Source: JAVBQG01 sp031549185 (GTDB taxonomy: Bacteria; Synergistota; Synergistia; Synergistales; Synergistaceae). Taken from it: a stretch of 55,747 nucleotides of DNA. Made by a program: the position numbers and the translations under genes. The stretch spans positions 1 through 55,747 of the forward strand of contig JAVBQG010000027.1 of assembly GCA_031549185.1 (NCBI GenBank). Direction: 5' to 3'. Below, piece after piece: positions 40,881 through 49,596 of the stretch; within the stretch, counting starts at the first letter, position 1; each line of letters starts with the position of its first letter. The notes below the pieces were generated by a model. It was not told the origin of the DNA. It made no database searches and saw only the letters and a list, made by a program, of their open reading frames with translations.

Positions 40881-42227
40881 ATGCCCAATCAGGACGAGGT
40901 GTATCCGTTGGAAAAAAATGCAGAATCCGTATGGAAAGAAATCCTTCGCTCGTCGAAGGATTTTCTTCCTCCCGACACAAACGACATCTGGCTTCAGACC
41001 TGTATGCCGCTCTCTCTCGAGAACGGTGTGCTCAAAATCGACGTGCCCAACCCATTCGCCAAGGAGAACATCGAGAAGAGGATTCTGAAACCGCTCGAAG
41101 CCTTCCTTCGCGAGCGCGGGTATGCCGACGCGGTCGAGCTGATGATGGAGGAGAACCAGCAGGAGCAGGAGCGAGCGCGCAACATCGTGCAGATGCAGGC
41201 CGCTCCAAGCCGCAACGGGCTCAACCCGAACTACGTCTTCGAGACCTTCGTCATCGGCAAATCGAACCGCCTCGCCCATGCCGCCAGCCTTGCCGTCAGC
41301 GAGTCCCCCGGCATCGCCTACAACCCGCTCTTCATCTGGGGCGGCGTGGGGCTCGGCAAGACGCACCTCATGCACGCGATCGCCAACCACATCGAGAAGA
41401 ATCTGCAGAACGCGCGCACGCTCTACGTCAGCTCGGAGAAGTTCACCAACGATATGATCAGCTCGATCAAGAACAACAAGCCGGCCGATTTCCGCGCGCA
41501 GTACCGCAACCTCGACGTGCTGCTGATCGACGACATCCAGTTCATCGGCGACAAGGAGGGCACGCAGGAGGAGTTCTTCCACACCTTCAACAGCCTGCAC
41601 GAGGCCAAAAAACAGGTCGTGATCAGTTCGGACCGCCCGCCGAAGGAGATCAAGGGCGTCGAGGAGCGTCTCGTCTCCCGCTTCGAATGGGGGTTGGTCA
41701 CGGACATTCAGCCGCCGGACCTCGAGACGCGCGTGGCCATCCTGCAAAAGAAGGCCGAGCTCAAGGGCCACCGGATCCCCGAGGAGGTCATCCTCTTCCT
41801 GGCGCAGAATATCCCCAGCAATATCCGCGAGCTGGAGGGTGCGTTGAACCGCGTCGTGGCCTATTCTGAGATCAACGCCGAGCCGATGAGCCCGGAGAAT
41901 ATCGGCGTGTGGCTGAAGGATATTCTGCGACATCGCTCGATGGGGCAGCTCAGCATCGATTATATCCAACAGCTTACGGCCGAGAGCTTCGGCATTACGG
42001 TCGACGACCTGATCTCGACCAAGAGGACCTCCGATCTCGCGCTCGCCCGGCAGATCGCCATGTACGTTGCGCGCAGAAAGCTGAACGACAGTCTGCAGCA
42101 GATCGGCATCGCGTTCAACAAGAAGGACCACACGACCGTCCTACACGCCTGCAATAAGATCGAAACCATGATCAAGAGCAATATCCGCGTGAAGACGATT
42201 GTGGATAACATTCTGAACAGGCTGTAA
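40881..42227 (+). CDS. dnaA: Chromosomal replication initiator DnaA
   Basis: The 448-residue protein has domain I (about 12-85), a short linker, the AAA+ domain with Walker A GGVGLGKTH (K160) and Walker B LLIDDIQF, and the C-terminal DNA-binding domain with DHTTVLHACNKIE. It binds the DnaA boxes and opens the origin. The start is uncertain: the ATG at 40881 lacks a clear ribosome site, while a TTG at 40908 has AGGACGAGG upstream. The open frame from 40782 overlaps the likely promoter. Confidence 0.95.
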   Translation: MPNQDEVYPLEKNAESVWKEILRSSKDFLPPDTNDIWLQTCMPLSLENGVLKIDVPNPFAKENIEKRILKPLEAFLRERGYADAVELMMEENQQEQERARNIVQMQAAPSRNGLNPNYVFETFVIGKSNRLAHAASLAVSESPGIAYNPLFIWGGVGLGKTHLMHAIANHIEKNLQNARTLYVSSEKFTNDMISSIKNNKPADFRAQYRNLDVLLIDDIQFIGDKEGTQEEFFHTFNSLHEAKKQVVISSDRPPKEIKGVEERLVSRFEWGLVTDIQPPDLETRVAILQKKAELKGHRIPEEVILFLAQNIPSNIRELEGALNRVVAYSEINAEPMSPENIGVWLKDILRHRSMGQLSIDYIQQLTAESFGITVDDLISTKRTSDLALARQIAMYVARRKLNDSLQQIGIAFNKKDHTTVLHACNKIETMIKSNIRVKTIVDNILNRL

Positions 42228-42243
42228 AAAACGGCCTTTTTTT
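42219..42243 (+). terminator. Terminator overlapping the dnaA stop codon
   Basis: AGGCTGT and ACGGCCT form a seven-base-pair stem (one wobble) around AAAAA and are followed by six T residues. The dnaA TAA stop spans the stem and loop. Confidence 0.7.
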
Positions 42244-42470
42244 GTGGATTACTCGCACGTTCGAGGGAAAATTATTCCCTTTCCACAAGATTCATGTGGA
42301 TATTGTGAATAACTGTCGAACAAGAAATGTCGATCTATCCACATGTGAAAATTAGTCGCTGTAGGCAATCGAGTCGCTTTTCCACTAATCCACAACGCCT
42401 ACTGCTACGACGACTTATTTTCTCTATAAGAATCTTATTAAGAGTAGCGCGAGTGTGAACAAGAGGAAGG
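42241..42470. other. Second DnaA-box cluster and AT-rich stretch between dnaA and dnaN
   Basis: Box-like sequences include TTGTGGATT (42242), ATGTGGATA (about 42294), CTATCCACA (about 42334) and TAATCCACA (about 42386). A TA-rich segment, TTATTTTCTCTATAAG through CTTATTAAG, at about 42415-42443, could be an unwinding element. Together with the cluster upstream of dnaA it suggests a bipartite origin. Confidence 0.65.
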
Positions 42471-42482
42471 AGAATATCTCTC

Positions 42483-43652
42483 ATGAAGATCAGTGTCGAA
42501 AAAAATTCTTTCATCAAGAGCTGGAACCTCGCTGAACGCAGCGCCGGCGCCAGCAGCTCGATGAACATTTTTTCCACGATTCGCCTGAAAGCGGATGAGA
42601 GCGGGGTCGAGTTGCAGGCCACCGACATCAAGACATCCATTGTCTGCGAGGCCAAGGGCGTCACCGTGATAGAGCCGGGCGAGGCGGTGATTCCCCTCAA
42701 AGGCGTCGGCGACCTCTTCAAGAAGGCCGGATCGGCAGAGTTCACCCTGCAGGTCGAGGACGGACGCGCCACCATGACCAGCGGCAAGAGCCACTATCGC
42801 TTCACAACATACTCCGTCGCCGATTTTCCGAAGCTGCCGAGCTCCGAGGGGGGCGAAGTCTTCTGCGAGCTCTCCGTGATGAACCTCTCGACCGCGATCG
42901 AGCGTGGTACGCTCTGCGCCTCGGCGAACGACGAATACCCGCAGTATCTCTCGTCGGCCTACTTCCATATCGACGGCGGCGAGCTGAAGGTCGTCTCGAC
43001 GGACAACCGGCGCCTGTCGGTGAGCAGCGTCGCCGCGCAGAATACGAAGGACGGCGCCTCTCTGCTGCTGCCGATGAAGGGCATCAAGGAGTTCCAGCGC
43101 GTGCTGTCGATGCTCGACCCCGCCACGATGCTGAAGATTTCCTTCGACGACTCGCAGGCCTACTTCTCCGCCGCGGACATGGAGTTCGCCGTGCGGCGGG
43201 TGGAGTCAAAGTTCCCCGCCTACGCGAAGATCCTGCCGACTAACGAGAACACGTTCGCCAACATCGACCGGGCGAGCCTGGTCGCGGCGCTCGAGCGCGT
43301 CGATGTCGTCGTCCGCGACTACAACAGGACCGTGGTGATAAAGCTCTCGCCCGGTGGGGACTGCACGCTCTCCGGCAAGGCACCGGAGTTCGGCGAGGCG
43401 GTCGAGAACCTCACCTGCGAGATCGAGGGCGAGTCGCTGCGCATCGGCGTGAACACGCGCTTCTTCCACGACGCGCTGAAGGTGCTCGACGATCCGGTCG
43501 TGCGGCTCTCCTTCAACGGGCCGGAGGGACATATGTCGGTCCGCGCGAAGAACTCCGACGCGTTCCTCTGTCTCGTGGCGCCGGTCGAGTTGAGGGGGGA
43601 AGAGGATATGGGCGGATCTGCGGCGTCGGATTCGGCTGGGGATGCTCTTTAG
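42483..43652 (+). CDS. dnaN: DNA polymerase III beta clamp
   Basis: The 389-residue protein has three similar clamp domains of about 120-130 residues, with typical segments SAYFHIDGGELKVVSTDNRRLSV and a late LSFNGPEGHMSVRAK. It forms the ring that holds polymerase III on DNA. AAGGAGA precedes the ATG. The C-terminal end is somewhat long and acidic, ending in a serine-rich tail. It overlaps recF by 11 bases. Confidence 0.96.
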   Translation: MKISVEKNSFIKSWNLAERSAGASSSMNIFSTIRLKADESGVELQATDIKTSIVCEAKGVTVIEPGEAVIPLKGVGDLFKKAGSAEFTLQVEDGRATMTSGKSHYRFTTYSVADFPKLPSSEGGEVFCELSVMNLSTAIERGTLCASANDEYPQYLSSAYFHIDGGELKVVSTDNRRLSVSSVAAQNTKDGASLLLPMKGIKEFQRVLSMLDPATMLKISFDDSQAYFSAADMEFAVRRVESKFPAYAKILPTNENTFANIDRASLVAALERVDVVVRDYNRTVVIKLSPGGDCTLSGKAPEFGEAVENLTCEIEGESLRIGVNTRFFHDALKVLDDPVVRLSFNGPEGHMSVRAKNSDAFLCLVAPVELRGEEDMGGSAASDSAGDAL

Positions 43653-44727
43653 GAGCACCTACTTTCATCATTTTAGAAACATCGGACCCCAGCGATGCAC
43701 CTGGTCGCCGGGGTTCAACCTTATCGTGGGCCCGAACGGCGCAGGCAAGACGAACTATATCGAGGGTCTGAACCTGATCTCCGGCTGGGGGCCGCTCGAA
43801 CGGGGCGAGAAGATCTCGACGCTCGTCAAGTGGCTGCCGGACGGAAGAGAGGAGCGCGCCTCGCTCTGGGCGAAAGTTTTTGGTGAGTTCGGTGAACCCG
43901 GCGAATCCGGGGAGGGAGAGACGGAGATATTCGCGTCGATCACCGCCCGTTGCACGCTCAAATGGGACGGCCGCTCGATCGGCGCCACACAGATGCGAAG
44001 CCGGCTGCCGGTGCTCTCCTTTTTGTCGGGGCACCTCTCGCTCTTGAAGGGCGGCGCCTCGTACCGGCGGCAGCTGCTCGACCGCGTCGGCGCCCTTATC
44101 AGCCCTTCGTATGCCCTGAGATTGCACGACTATCGAAAGGCCCTGCGGCAGAAGGCGATCCTGCTGCGAAGATGCTGCGATCCGCGGATCGCCGACAGAG
44201 TCATGCTTCCGCTGGGGAGTTGGCTCTGGGCGGCGAGAGAGCAGATCGCGCGCCTGATCCGCGAGAACCTGAACGAATTCTCGGGCCTCCAGACGAGCCC
44301 GCTAGACCTCCGCTTCGTCCGCGGCGGCGGCGGAAGCGCGGAGAATCCTTCCGAGGACTTCAAAATTTCGATGGCGAGCAAAAGGGAGCGCGAGCGGGCC
44401 GCGCGGGTTCCCCTCGTCGGCCCGCAGCGCGACGACGTGGAGCTGTTCTGCGATGGAAGAGAGGCGGCCGTAGCCCTCTCGCAGGGCCAAAGTCGCCGTT
44501 CCGCCGCGTCGCTGCTGTTGGCCTCGGCCCTCGTGGTCGAGCGCAGCCTCGGCAGAAAGCCGATCCTGATCTTCGACGAGGTGACCGCCGAGCTCGATGA
44601 GGACGGCCGCGAGGCGATCTTCGCCGCCCTGCTCAAGACCGGTTGCCAGATCTTCGCCACGACGACGGAGGGATTCTCGCGGGAGGGAATCGACGTGTAC
44701 CGAATGAAAGACGGGTTGTTCCCGTAG
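43642..44727 (+). CDS. recF: Recombination mediator RecF
   Basis: The 361-residue SMC-like ATPase has Walker A GPNGAGKTN (residues 30-38), a signature LSQGQSRRSAAS and Walker B ILIFDEVTAELDEDG. It loads RecA at gapped DNA. The Walker region and the overlap with dnaN are as expected for the dnaA-dnaN-recF order. The frame begins at the ATG at 43642, within the dnaN 3' end. Confidence 0.93.
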   Translation: MLFRSTYFHHFRNIGPQRCTWSPGFNLIVGPNGAGKTNYIEGLNLISGWGPLERGEKISTLVKWLPDGREERASLWAKVFGEFGEPGESGEGETEIFASITARCTLKWDGRSIGATQMRSRLPVLSFLSGHLSLLKGGASYRRQLLDRVGALISPSYALRLHDYRKALRQKAILLRRCCDPRIADRVMLPLGSWLWAAREQIARLIRENLNEFSGLQTSPLDLRFVRGGGGSAENPSEDFKISMASKRERERAARVPLVGPQRDDVELFCDGREAAVALSQGQSRRSAASLLLASALVVERSLGRKPILIFDEVTAELDEDGREAIFAALLKTGCQIFATTTEGFSREGIDVYRMKDGLFP

Positions 44728-44799
44728 CAACGCGCATTGCACGTCTGCTAAGAAGCGTGATCTCTTCGGGGCAAAACTCGATGGGCTTACGACGACAAA

Positions 44800-44937
44800 A
44801 TGAAATTTAGGGCGCCTCAGAACCTCTCGATACTCCAACATAATTCCGTGATCGTAGCAGGGCATAAGAAAACCGTTCAACATCAGCGCAAGCTCCCTCG
44901 CCGGTTCTCTGTTTCTCGACCAATGCGCCGCTTACCC
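44800..44937 (-). pseudogene. Remnant of a PIN-family toxin
   Basis: On the minus strand a short frame reads WSRNREPARELALMLNGFLMP and then CYDHGIMLEYREVLRRPKF, which matches the N-terminal half of PIN_3-type toxins (SALxxxxGxPAxxLxLxLNGxxxPCYDxxIxxEYxxVLxRPKF). The start and the second half are missing, and an in-frame stop precedes it. It lies between recF and the TetM-like gene. Confidence 0.55.
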
Positions 44938-44942
44938 TAACC

Positions 44943-46943
44943 CTACACCGCCCCCCGCTTTGCCAGAATCCACTTCGCGCGGTCGAGAGGATTGACCCCG
45001 CGGCGCTCGGTAGTCGCGCCCAACTCGACGGGACATTCTTTGTAGCCGTAAAACTCCGTTTTGATCTTGCCGCGGCCGGAGGTGAGGCTGGCGAAGGTCA
45101 CGGGGTAGTCCATCGACGTAGCGACGGGGACCAGAGCCTCGATGTGCACCTCGCCGCCGGAGATGACGGGGTTGCCCGCCTCGCCGCGCATGGCGAGGAC
45201 GTCGCCGATCAGGCGTCCGCCCAACTCCTCCGACGCGGAGAGGCGCATCTTCAAAATCGGCTCCAGCAGGCCGGTGCCGCAGTTTCGCAGGCCGTCCATG
45301 ACGGCGATCGGCGTCGCCAGGAAGAAGTCCATGTTGTGGGTGTGCTGCGCGTGATGCTCGCCGTCGATCAGCGTCACCTTGAGGTCCGTCACCTCCCAGC
45401 CCATCAGACCTTGCTTCAGCGTCTCGGGGACGGCGGTCGCGATGTGGTGCTGGTAGCGGTAGAGGATCCGGTCGTCGCGCACGCGCGACTCGAAGGCGTA
45501 GCCCGCGCCCCGCGGCAGCGGGTCGATCTGCAGCTTCACGATCGCCCAGCAGGGCTTGGGCATCGTGTACTCCTCGTACCCGACGCCGCTCGCGAGCGGC
45601 GTCTCTTTGTAGATGACGACGGGTTTCGAGAATGCGACGTCGAGGCCGTAGCGCTCCCTGATCAGGTACGACAGAACCTCGATCTGGATAGGGCCCATGA
45701 TGCGTATCGACAGCTCGCGTTCGTCGGGGTTCCACTGGCAGTCGAGCAGGGGGTCCTCGTCGGCCAGCTTCGTGGTGGCCTCCAGCAGCTCGCTCTGCTT
45801 CCCCTCGGGGGCGGAGACCTTCACCGACAGCAGCGGCGGCGCAAGCCTACGCTCCGCGAGCGCGAGGAGCCGCCCGGGCAGCTTGGCGGGGTCGCCGACG
45901 ACGTAGCCCGCCCTCGCCCGTTCGAGCCCGTAGACCGCGACGATGTCGCCGGCGTGCGCGACGCCGGCGTCGGACTTGCGCCCGCCGGAGACGGCACGGA
46001 TCTGCGTGATCTTCTCCCGTATTGCCTGCGTATCTTCTTCTTCGGATTCGTCCTTTTTTCCAAGGGGGCGGACGGACACGACGCCTCGGTTTTTTATGCT
46101 CCCCGCGAAGAGCCGCACATGAGCGACCTTGCCCATCTTGTCGTCGTGCTCGATCTTGTAGATCACGCCGCTCGGCTCGTCAGTCTCCTTCTCCGCGTCC
46201 CCGCGCGAGCAAAAACAGCGCGCGATCGCGTCCAGCAGTCCGTCGACCCCCACGCCCCGGGCGGCGGCGCCGAAGAGCAGGGGGAAGAGCGTCCCCTCCC
46301 GAACGCGCCGCCACAGCTCGGCCTCGATCTCCGCCTCCGGGACTGCCTCGCCGTCGAGGAAGCGCGTCGCGAGGCCCTCGTTCCGTTCGCAGACGGCAAG
46401 CGTCTCGTCCTCGCTCAGTTCGGAGAGGGGCCGGTGGCGCGCTGTGCAACCCGCCTCGCCGGCGCGATCGACCTCGTTCAACGCGACGACGTCGGGCGAA
46501 AGGATGCGGCGTATCTCGCCGTCGACGCCCGCGGCGTCGCACCCCGAGCGGTCGACCTTGTTGACGAAGAGAAAGCAGGGCAGGCGCATCTCGCGGATTG
46601 CGCGCCAGAAGAGCTCGGTCTGCGACTGCACGCCCTCGGCGGCGGAGACGACCAGCACGACGGCGTCCAGCGCCAGCAGCGCGCGCTCGACCTCGCCGGT
46701 GAAGTCCATGTGCCCCGGCGTGTCGACGATGTTGATCTCGGCGCCGCCGTAGCGCAGCCCGATAGAGGACGAGCGCACCGAGATCCCGCGCGCCCGCTCG
46801 ATGGCGAGCCAGTCGGTCTGCGTGTTCCCCGCGTCGACCGAGCCGGGCTGCTTGATGGCGCCGCTCAGATGGAGCATCCGCTCCACCGTCGTGGTCTTCC
46901 CCGCGTCGACGTACGCGAGCACGCCGATGTTGATCTTCCCCAT
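44943..46943 (-). CDS. TetM/TetO-type ribosomal-protection-like GTPase (EF-G paralogue)
   Basis: The 666-residue protein has the translational GTPase motifs AYVDAGKTT (G1), DTPGHMD (G3) and NKVD (G4), then EF-G-like domains II-V, with FDF-like segments in domain IV (EFYGYKECP and QHTHNMDFFLATP). Its closest family is the tetracycline ribosomal-protection group and not EF-G itself. Whether it gives resistance or has a housekeeping role is unknown. The ATG at 46943 has AAGGGATGGG upstream; 46952 is an alternative start. Confidence 0.85.
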   Translation of the reverse strand: MGKINIGVLAYVDAGKTTTVERMLHLSGAIKQPGSVDAGNTQTDWLAIERARGISVRSSSIGLRYGGAEINIVDTPGHMDFTGEVERALLALDAVVLVVSAAEGVQSQTELFWRAIREMRLPCFLFVNKVDRSGCDAAGVDGEIRRILSPDVVALNEVDRAGEAGCTARHRPLSELSEDETLAVCERNEGLATRFLDGEAVPEAEIEAELWRRVREGTLFPLLFGAAARGVGVDGLLDAIARCFCSRGDAEKETDEPSGVIYKIEHDDKMGKVAHVRLFAGSIKNRGVVSVRPLGKKDESEEEDTQAIREKITQIRAVSGGRKSDAGVAHAGDIVAVYGLERARAGYVVGDPAKLPGRLLALAERRLAPPLLSVKVSAPEGKQSELLEATTKLADEDPLLDCQWNPDERELSIRIMGPIQIEVLSYLIRERYGLDVAFSKPVVIYKETPLASGVGYEEYTMPKPCWAIVKLQIDPLPRGAGYAFESRVRDDRILYRYQHHIATAVPETLKQGLMGWEVTDLKVTLIDGEHHAQHTHNMDFFLATPIAVMDGLRNCGTGLLEPILKMRLSASEELGGRLIGDVLAMRGEAGNPVISGGEVHIEALVPVATSMDYPVTFASLTSGRGKIKTEFYGYKECPVELGATTERRGVNPLDRAKWILAKRGAV

Positions 46944-47084
46944 GCGTCCCATCCCTTCGAAAAGCCGAATGGGAAAATTTTATCACCACGGGACGAGATA
47001 AGGGACCTGGCGATAAATTCCCGTTTCGGTTTTGTCCGGGGCGCGCTATCCTGTTTGAAAACAGGTATTTCATCGCCCACTTTG

Positions 47085-47116
47085 CTCTGACCGCCTCCGG
47101 GTTGCTGTGATACAAT
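47085..47116 (+). promoter_or_regulatory. Candidate promoter of the DinJ/YafQ pair
   Basis: An extended -10, TGATACAAT, is preceded by CTGACC with an 18-base spacer. It ends about 30 bases before the antitoxin start. A nearby perfect hairpin, CCTGTTT-GA-AAACAGG (47050-47065), lies in the leader of the divergent TetM-like gene. Confidence 0.5.
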
Positions 47117-47141
47117 GTCGACACGAAAGGATGTGCTCGCT

Positions 47142-47402
47142 ATGCCCGAGACGACGACAATTCACGTGCGAATTGACAAGGAGATCAAAGACCAGGCTGC
47201 GTGCACGCTGGGTTCGATGGGGCTTTCCATCTCCGATGCGGTGCGCCTTTTGATGTTCCAGGTCGTCGAGGAACGCGCGCTGCCGTTTCGTCCGCACGTC
47301 CCGAACGCCGAGACGGCGGAGGTTCTGGACAAATCGGCCAGAGGCGAGGACGTGTATCACTGCGGGAATGCCGGGGACCTTTTCGACCAGCTGGGCCTCT
47401 AG
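47142..47402 (+). CDS. DinJ/RelB-family antitoxin
   Basis: The 86-residue protein has the RelB/DinJ ribbon-helix-helix region (TIHVRIDKEIKDQAACTLGSMG and a LSISDAVRLLMFQVVEE helix). It would repress the operon and neutralise the toxin in the next gene. The ATG at 47142 has GAAAGGATG upstream and is preferred over 47115. The stop codon abuts the toxin start. Confidence 0.9.
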   Translation: MPETTTIHVRIDKEIKDQAACTLGSMGLSISDAVRLLMFQVVEERALPFRPHVPNAETAEVLDKSARGEDVYHCGNAGDLFDQLGL

Positions 47403-47678
47403 ATGTTCTCGCCAGATTATACCGGCAGGTTTAAAAAGGACGTCGAGCTCGCGGGCAGACGCGGCAAAGATCTGGAAAAATTGAAGGTGTTGATCCTGCT
47501 GTTGCTCGCCGACTCCCCTCTTCCTTCGAACAACAGAGACCACGCGCTGGTCGGAAACTGGAAGGGCGCGCGCGAATGCCATATCGAACCGAACTGGCTT
47601 TTGATCTATACGACCGACAGAGAAAAAAAGGTCCTCAGGCTCGAACGAACGGGTTCCCACTCGGATCTTTTCGACTGA
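47403..47678 (+). CDS. YafQ-family mRNA interferase toxin
   Basis: The 91-residue protein has YafQ-type catalytic histidines H47, H60 and H86, and W65 at the YafQ W68 position; the D67 position is N64. It cleaves mRNA on the ribosome in characterised relatives. Its ATG directly follows the antitoxin TAG, so translation is coupled. It is paralogous to the toxin at 30651, though their antitoxins are unrelated. Confidence 0.9.
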   Translation: MFSPDYTGRFKKDVELAGRRGKDLEKLKVLILLLLADSPLPSNNRDHALVGNWKGARECHIEPNWLLIYTTDREKKVLRLERTGSHSDLFD

Positions 47679-47706
47679 TCCCTTCACAGGAGACTTACAT
47701 CGAGAA

Positions 47707-49596
47707 ATGAATCGAAATCGACCGAAAGAACAGATGAACCACTACGACATCGTCGTCGTCGGCGGGGGGCACTCCGGATGCGAGGCTGCTCTGGCCGCGG
47801 CTCGCATGGGGTGCCGGACGCTGATGCTCAACCATTATCTCGACAACACGGCGTTGATGCCGTGCAACCCGTCGATCGGGGGGCCGGCCAAGGGCAACCT
47901 CGTGCGCGAGCTCGATGCCCTCGGCGGCGAACAGGCGCTGGCGGCGGACTACGCGACGCTGCATTTGAGATGGCTCAACACGTCGAAGGGCTTCGCCGTG
48001 CGCACGCTGCGCGCGCAGTGCGACCTGCACGACTACGCGTCGCACTACATGCGCGTCCTGGCGTCTACGCCGAACCTTTTCGTCTACCAGGCGATGGCGA
48101 CGGACCTCGTCGTGGACGGCGGCAAGATCGCCGGTGTGATCGCGCGCGGGGGCGAGAAATTCTCCGCCGGCCGCGTGATTCTCGCCTCCGGCACCTATAT
48201 GCGCGGGCGCGTCTACATGGGGCTCGAGAACTTCCCCTCCGGCCCGCTGGGACAGGTGCCGTCGACGACACTCTCCGACGCCCTGACGCGGGAGGGGATC
48301 GAGCTGGGGCGCTTCCGCACCGACACGACGCCGCGCATCTGCCGCCACAGCGTCGACTGGGAGTCGATCCCCAAGCAGCAGAGCGACCCCGAGCCGGAGG
48401 CCTTCTCGCACTGGAGCGGGAAGCGCGCCTACGACGGTTACTTCTGCGGCCTCACGCGCACATCGAACGCCACGCACGACATCGTGCGCGCCAACTTCGA
48501 CCGCTCGCCGCTCGCCACGGGGACCCTCGAGTCGGCGGGGCCGCGCTACTGCCCGTCGATCGACGACAAAATTTTGAAATTCCCCGAGCGCGAGTCGCAC
48601 CCGATCTTCCTGGAGCCGGTCGGGCGCGCGAGCCGCGAGGTCTACATGCAGAACTTCTCCACCTCGATGCCGCCGGATGCGCAGATCGAGATGATCCACA
48701 CGCTGCCCGGCTGCGAGCGCGCGCTGATGCTGCGCCCCGGCTACGGCATCGAGTACGACTACGTGGTGCCGACGCAGCTGGAGCCGTGGCTGGAGTCGCG
48801 CGCCGTGCGCGGACTCTTCTTCGCCGGGCAGATCTGCGGCACCTCCGGCTACGAGGAGGCGGCGGCGCAGGGCCTGATGGCGGGCATTGGCGCGGCGCTC
48901 TCCCTTCGCAGCCGCGAGCCGCTGGTGCTGGGGCGCGACCGCGCGTACATCGGCGTGCTGATCGACGACCTCGCCTCGCGCGGCACCGACGAGCCGTACC
49001 GGATGCTGCCCAGCCGCTGCGAACACCGCCTGATCATGCGGCACGACAACGCCGACGACCGCCTGGCGGAGATCGGGCACGATCTCGGCCTGCTGCCGGA
49101 CGAGCGGTGGAGCGAGATTGAAAGAAGGCGCCGGGCCCTCGAGGCCGAGCGCGCCCGTCTGGCGAACCTGCGCCTCCCCGCCAGCGAGGGGATCAACGAG
49201 AAGCTGCGCGGCTTCGGATCGTCGCCGCTGGCCGAGCCGACCGCGGCGCTGGACCTGCTGCTGCGACCGGAGATCTCGTGGCGGAACCTGGCGACGCTGA
49301 TCGAGACGGAGCTCGACCCGGAGCTGGGGAGCAAGATCGAGATCGAGGCCAAGTACCAGGGCTACGTCGAGCGCGAGCGACGGCGCGTGCGGCGCCTCTC
49401 GACGATGGACCTGCTGAGGATACCCGACGAGCTCGACTACCGCGCCATCGACGGCCTTTCGGCCGAGTCGCGCGACAAGCTCTCGCGCGTCTGCCCGCGC
49501 ACGCTGGGGCAGGCCTCGCGCGTGCCGGGCGTCAACAACGTCGACGTCCAGCTGATCCAGATCACGATCGAGCGGATGCGCAGGGAGGCGGTATAA
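47707..49596 (+). CDS. mnmG: tRNA uridine-34 carboxymethylaminomethyl-modifying enzyme MnmG
   Basis: The 629-residue FAD protein has the N-terminal motif VVVGGGHSGCEAALAAARMG, the LNTSKGFAVRTLRAQ region and a C-terminal helical domain. With MnmE it makes the cmnm5 modification of U34 in certain tRNAs. Length is normal. M1 is taken as start with AGGAGA 13 bases upstream; M10 at 47734 is an alternative. It overlaps no neighbour and is followed directly by the DUF721 gene. Confidence 0.96.
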   Translation: MNRNRPKEQMNHYDIVVVGGGHSGCEAALAAARMGCRTLMLNHYLDNTALMPCNPSIGGPAKGNLVRELDALGGEQALAADYATLHLRWLNTSKGFAVRTLRAQCDLHDYASHYMRVLASTPNLFVYQAMATDLVVDGGKIAGVIARGGEKFSAGRVILASGTYMRGRVYMGLENFPSGPLGQVPSTTLSDALTREGIELGRFRTDTTPRICRHSVDWESIPKQQSDPEPEAFSHWSGKRAYDGYFCGLTRTSNATHDIVRANFDRSPLATGTLESAGPRYCPSIDDKILKFPERESHPIFLEPVGRASREVYMQNFSTSMPPDAQIEMIHTLPGCERALMLRPGYGIEYDYVVPTQLEPWLESRAVRGLFFAGQICGTSGYEEAAAQGLMAGIGAALSLRSREPLVLGRDRAYIGVLIDDLASRGTDEPYRMLPSRCEHRLIMRHDNADDRLAEIGHDLGLLPDERWSEIERRRRALEAERARLANLRLPASEGINEKLRGFGSSPLAEPTAALDLLLRPEISWRNLATLIETELDPELGSKIEIEAKYQGYVERERRRVRRLSTMDLLRIPDELDYRAIDGLSAESRDKLSRVCPRTLGQASRVPGVNNVDVQLIQITIERMRREAV

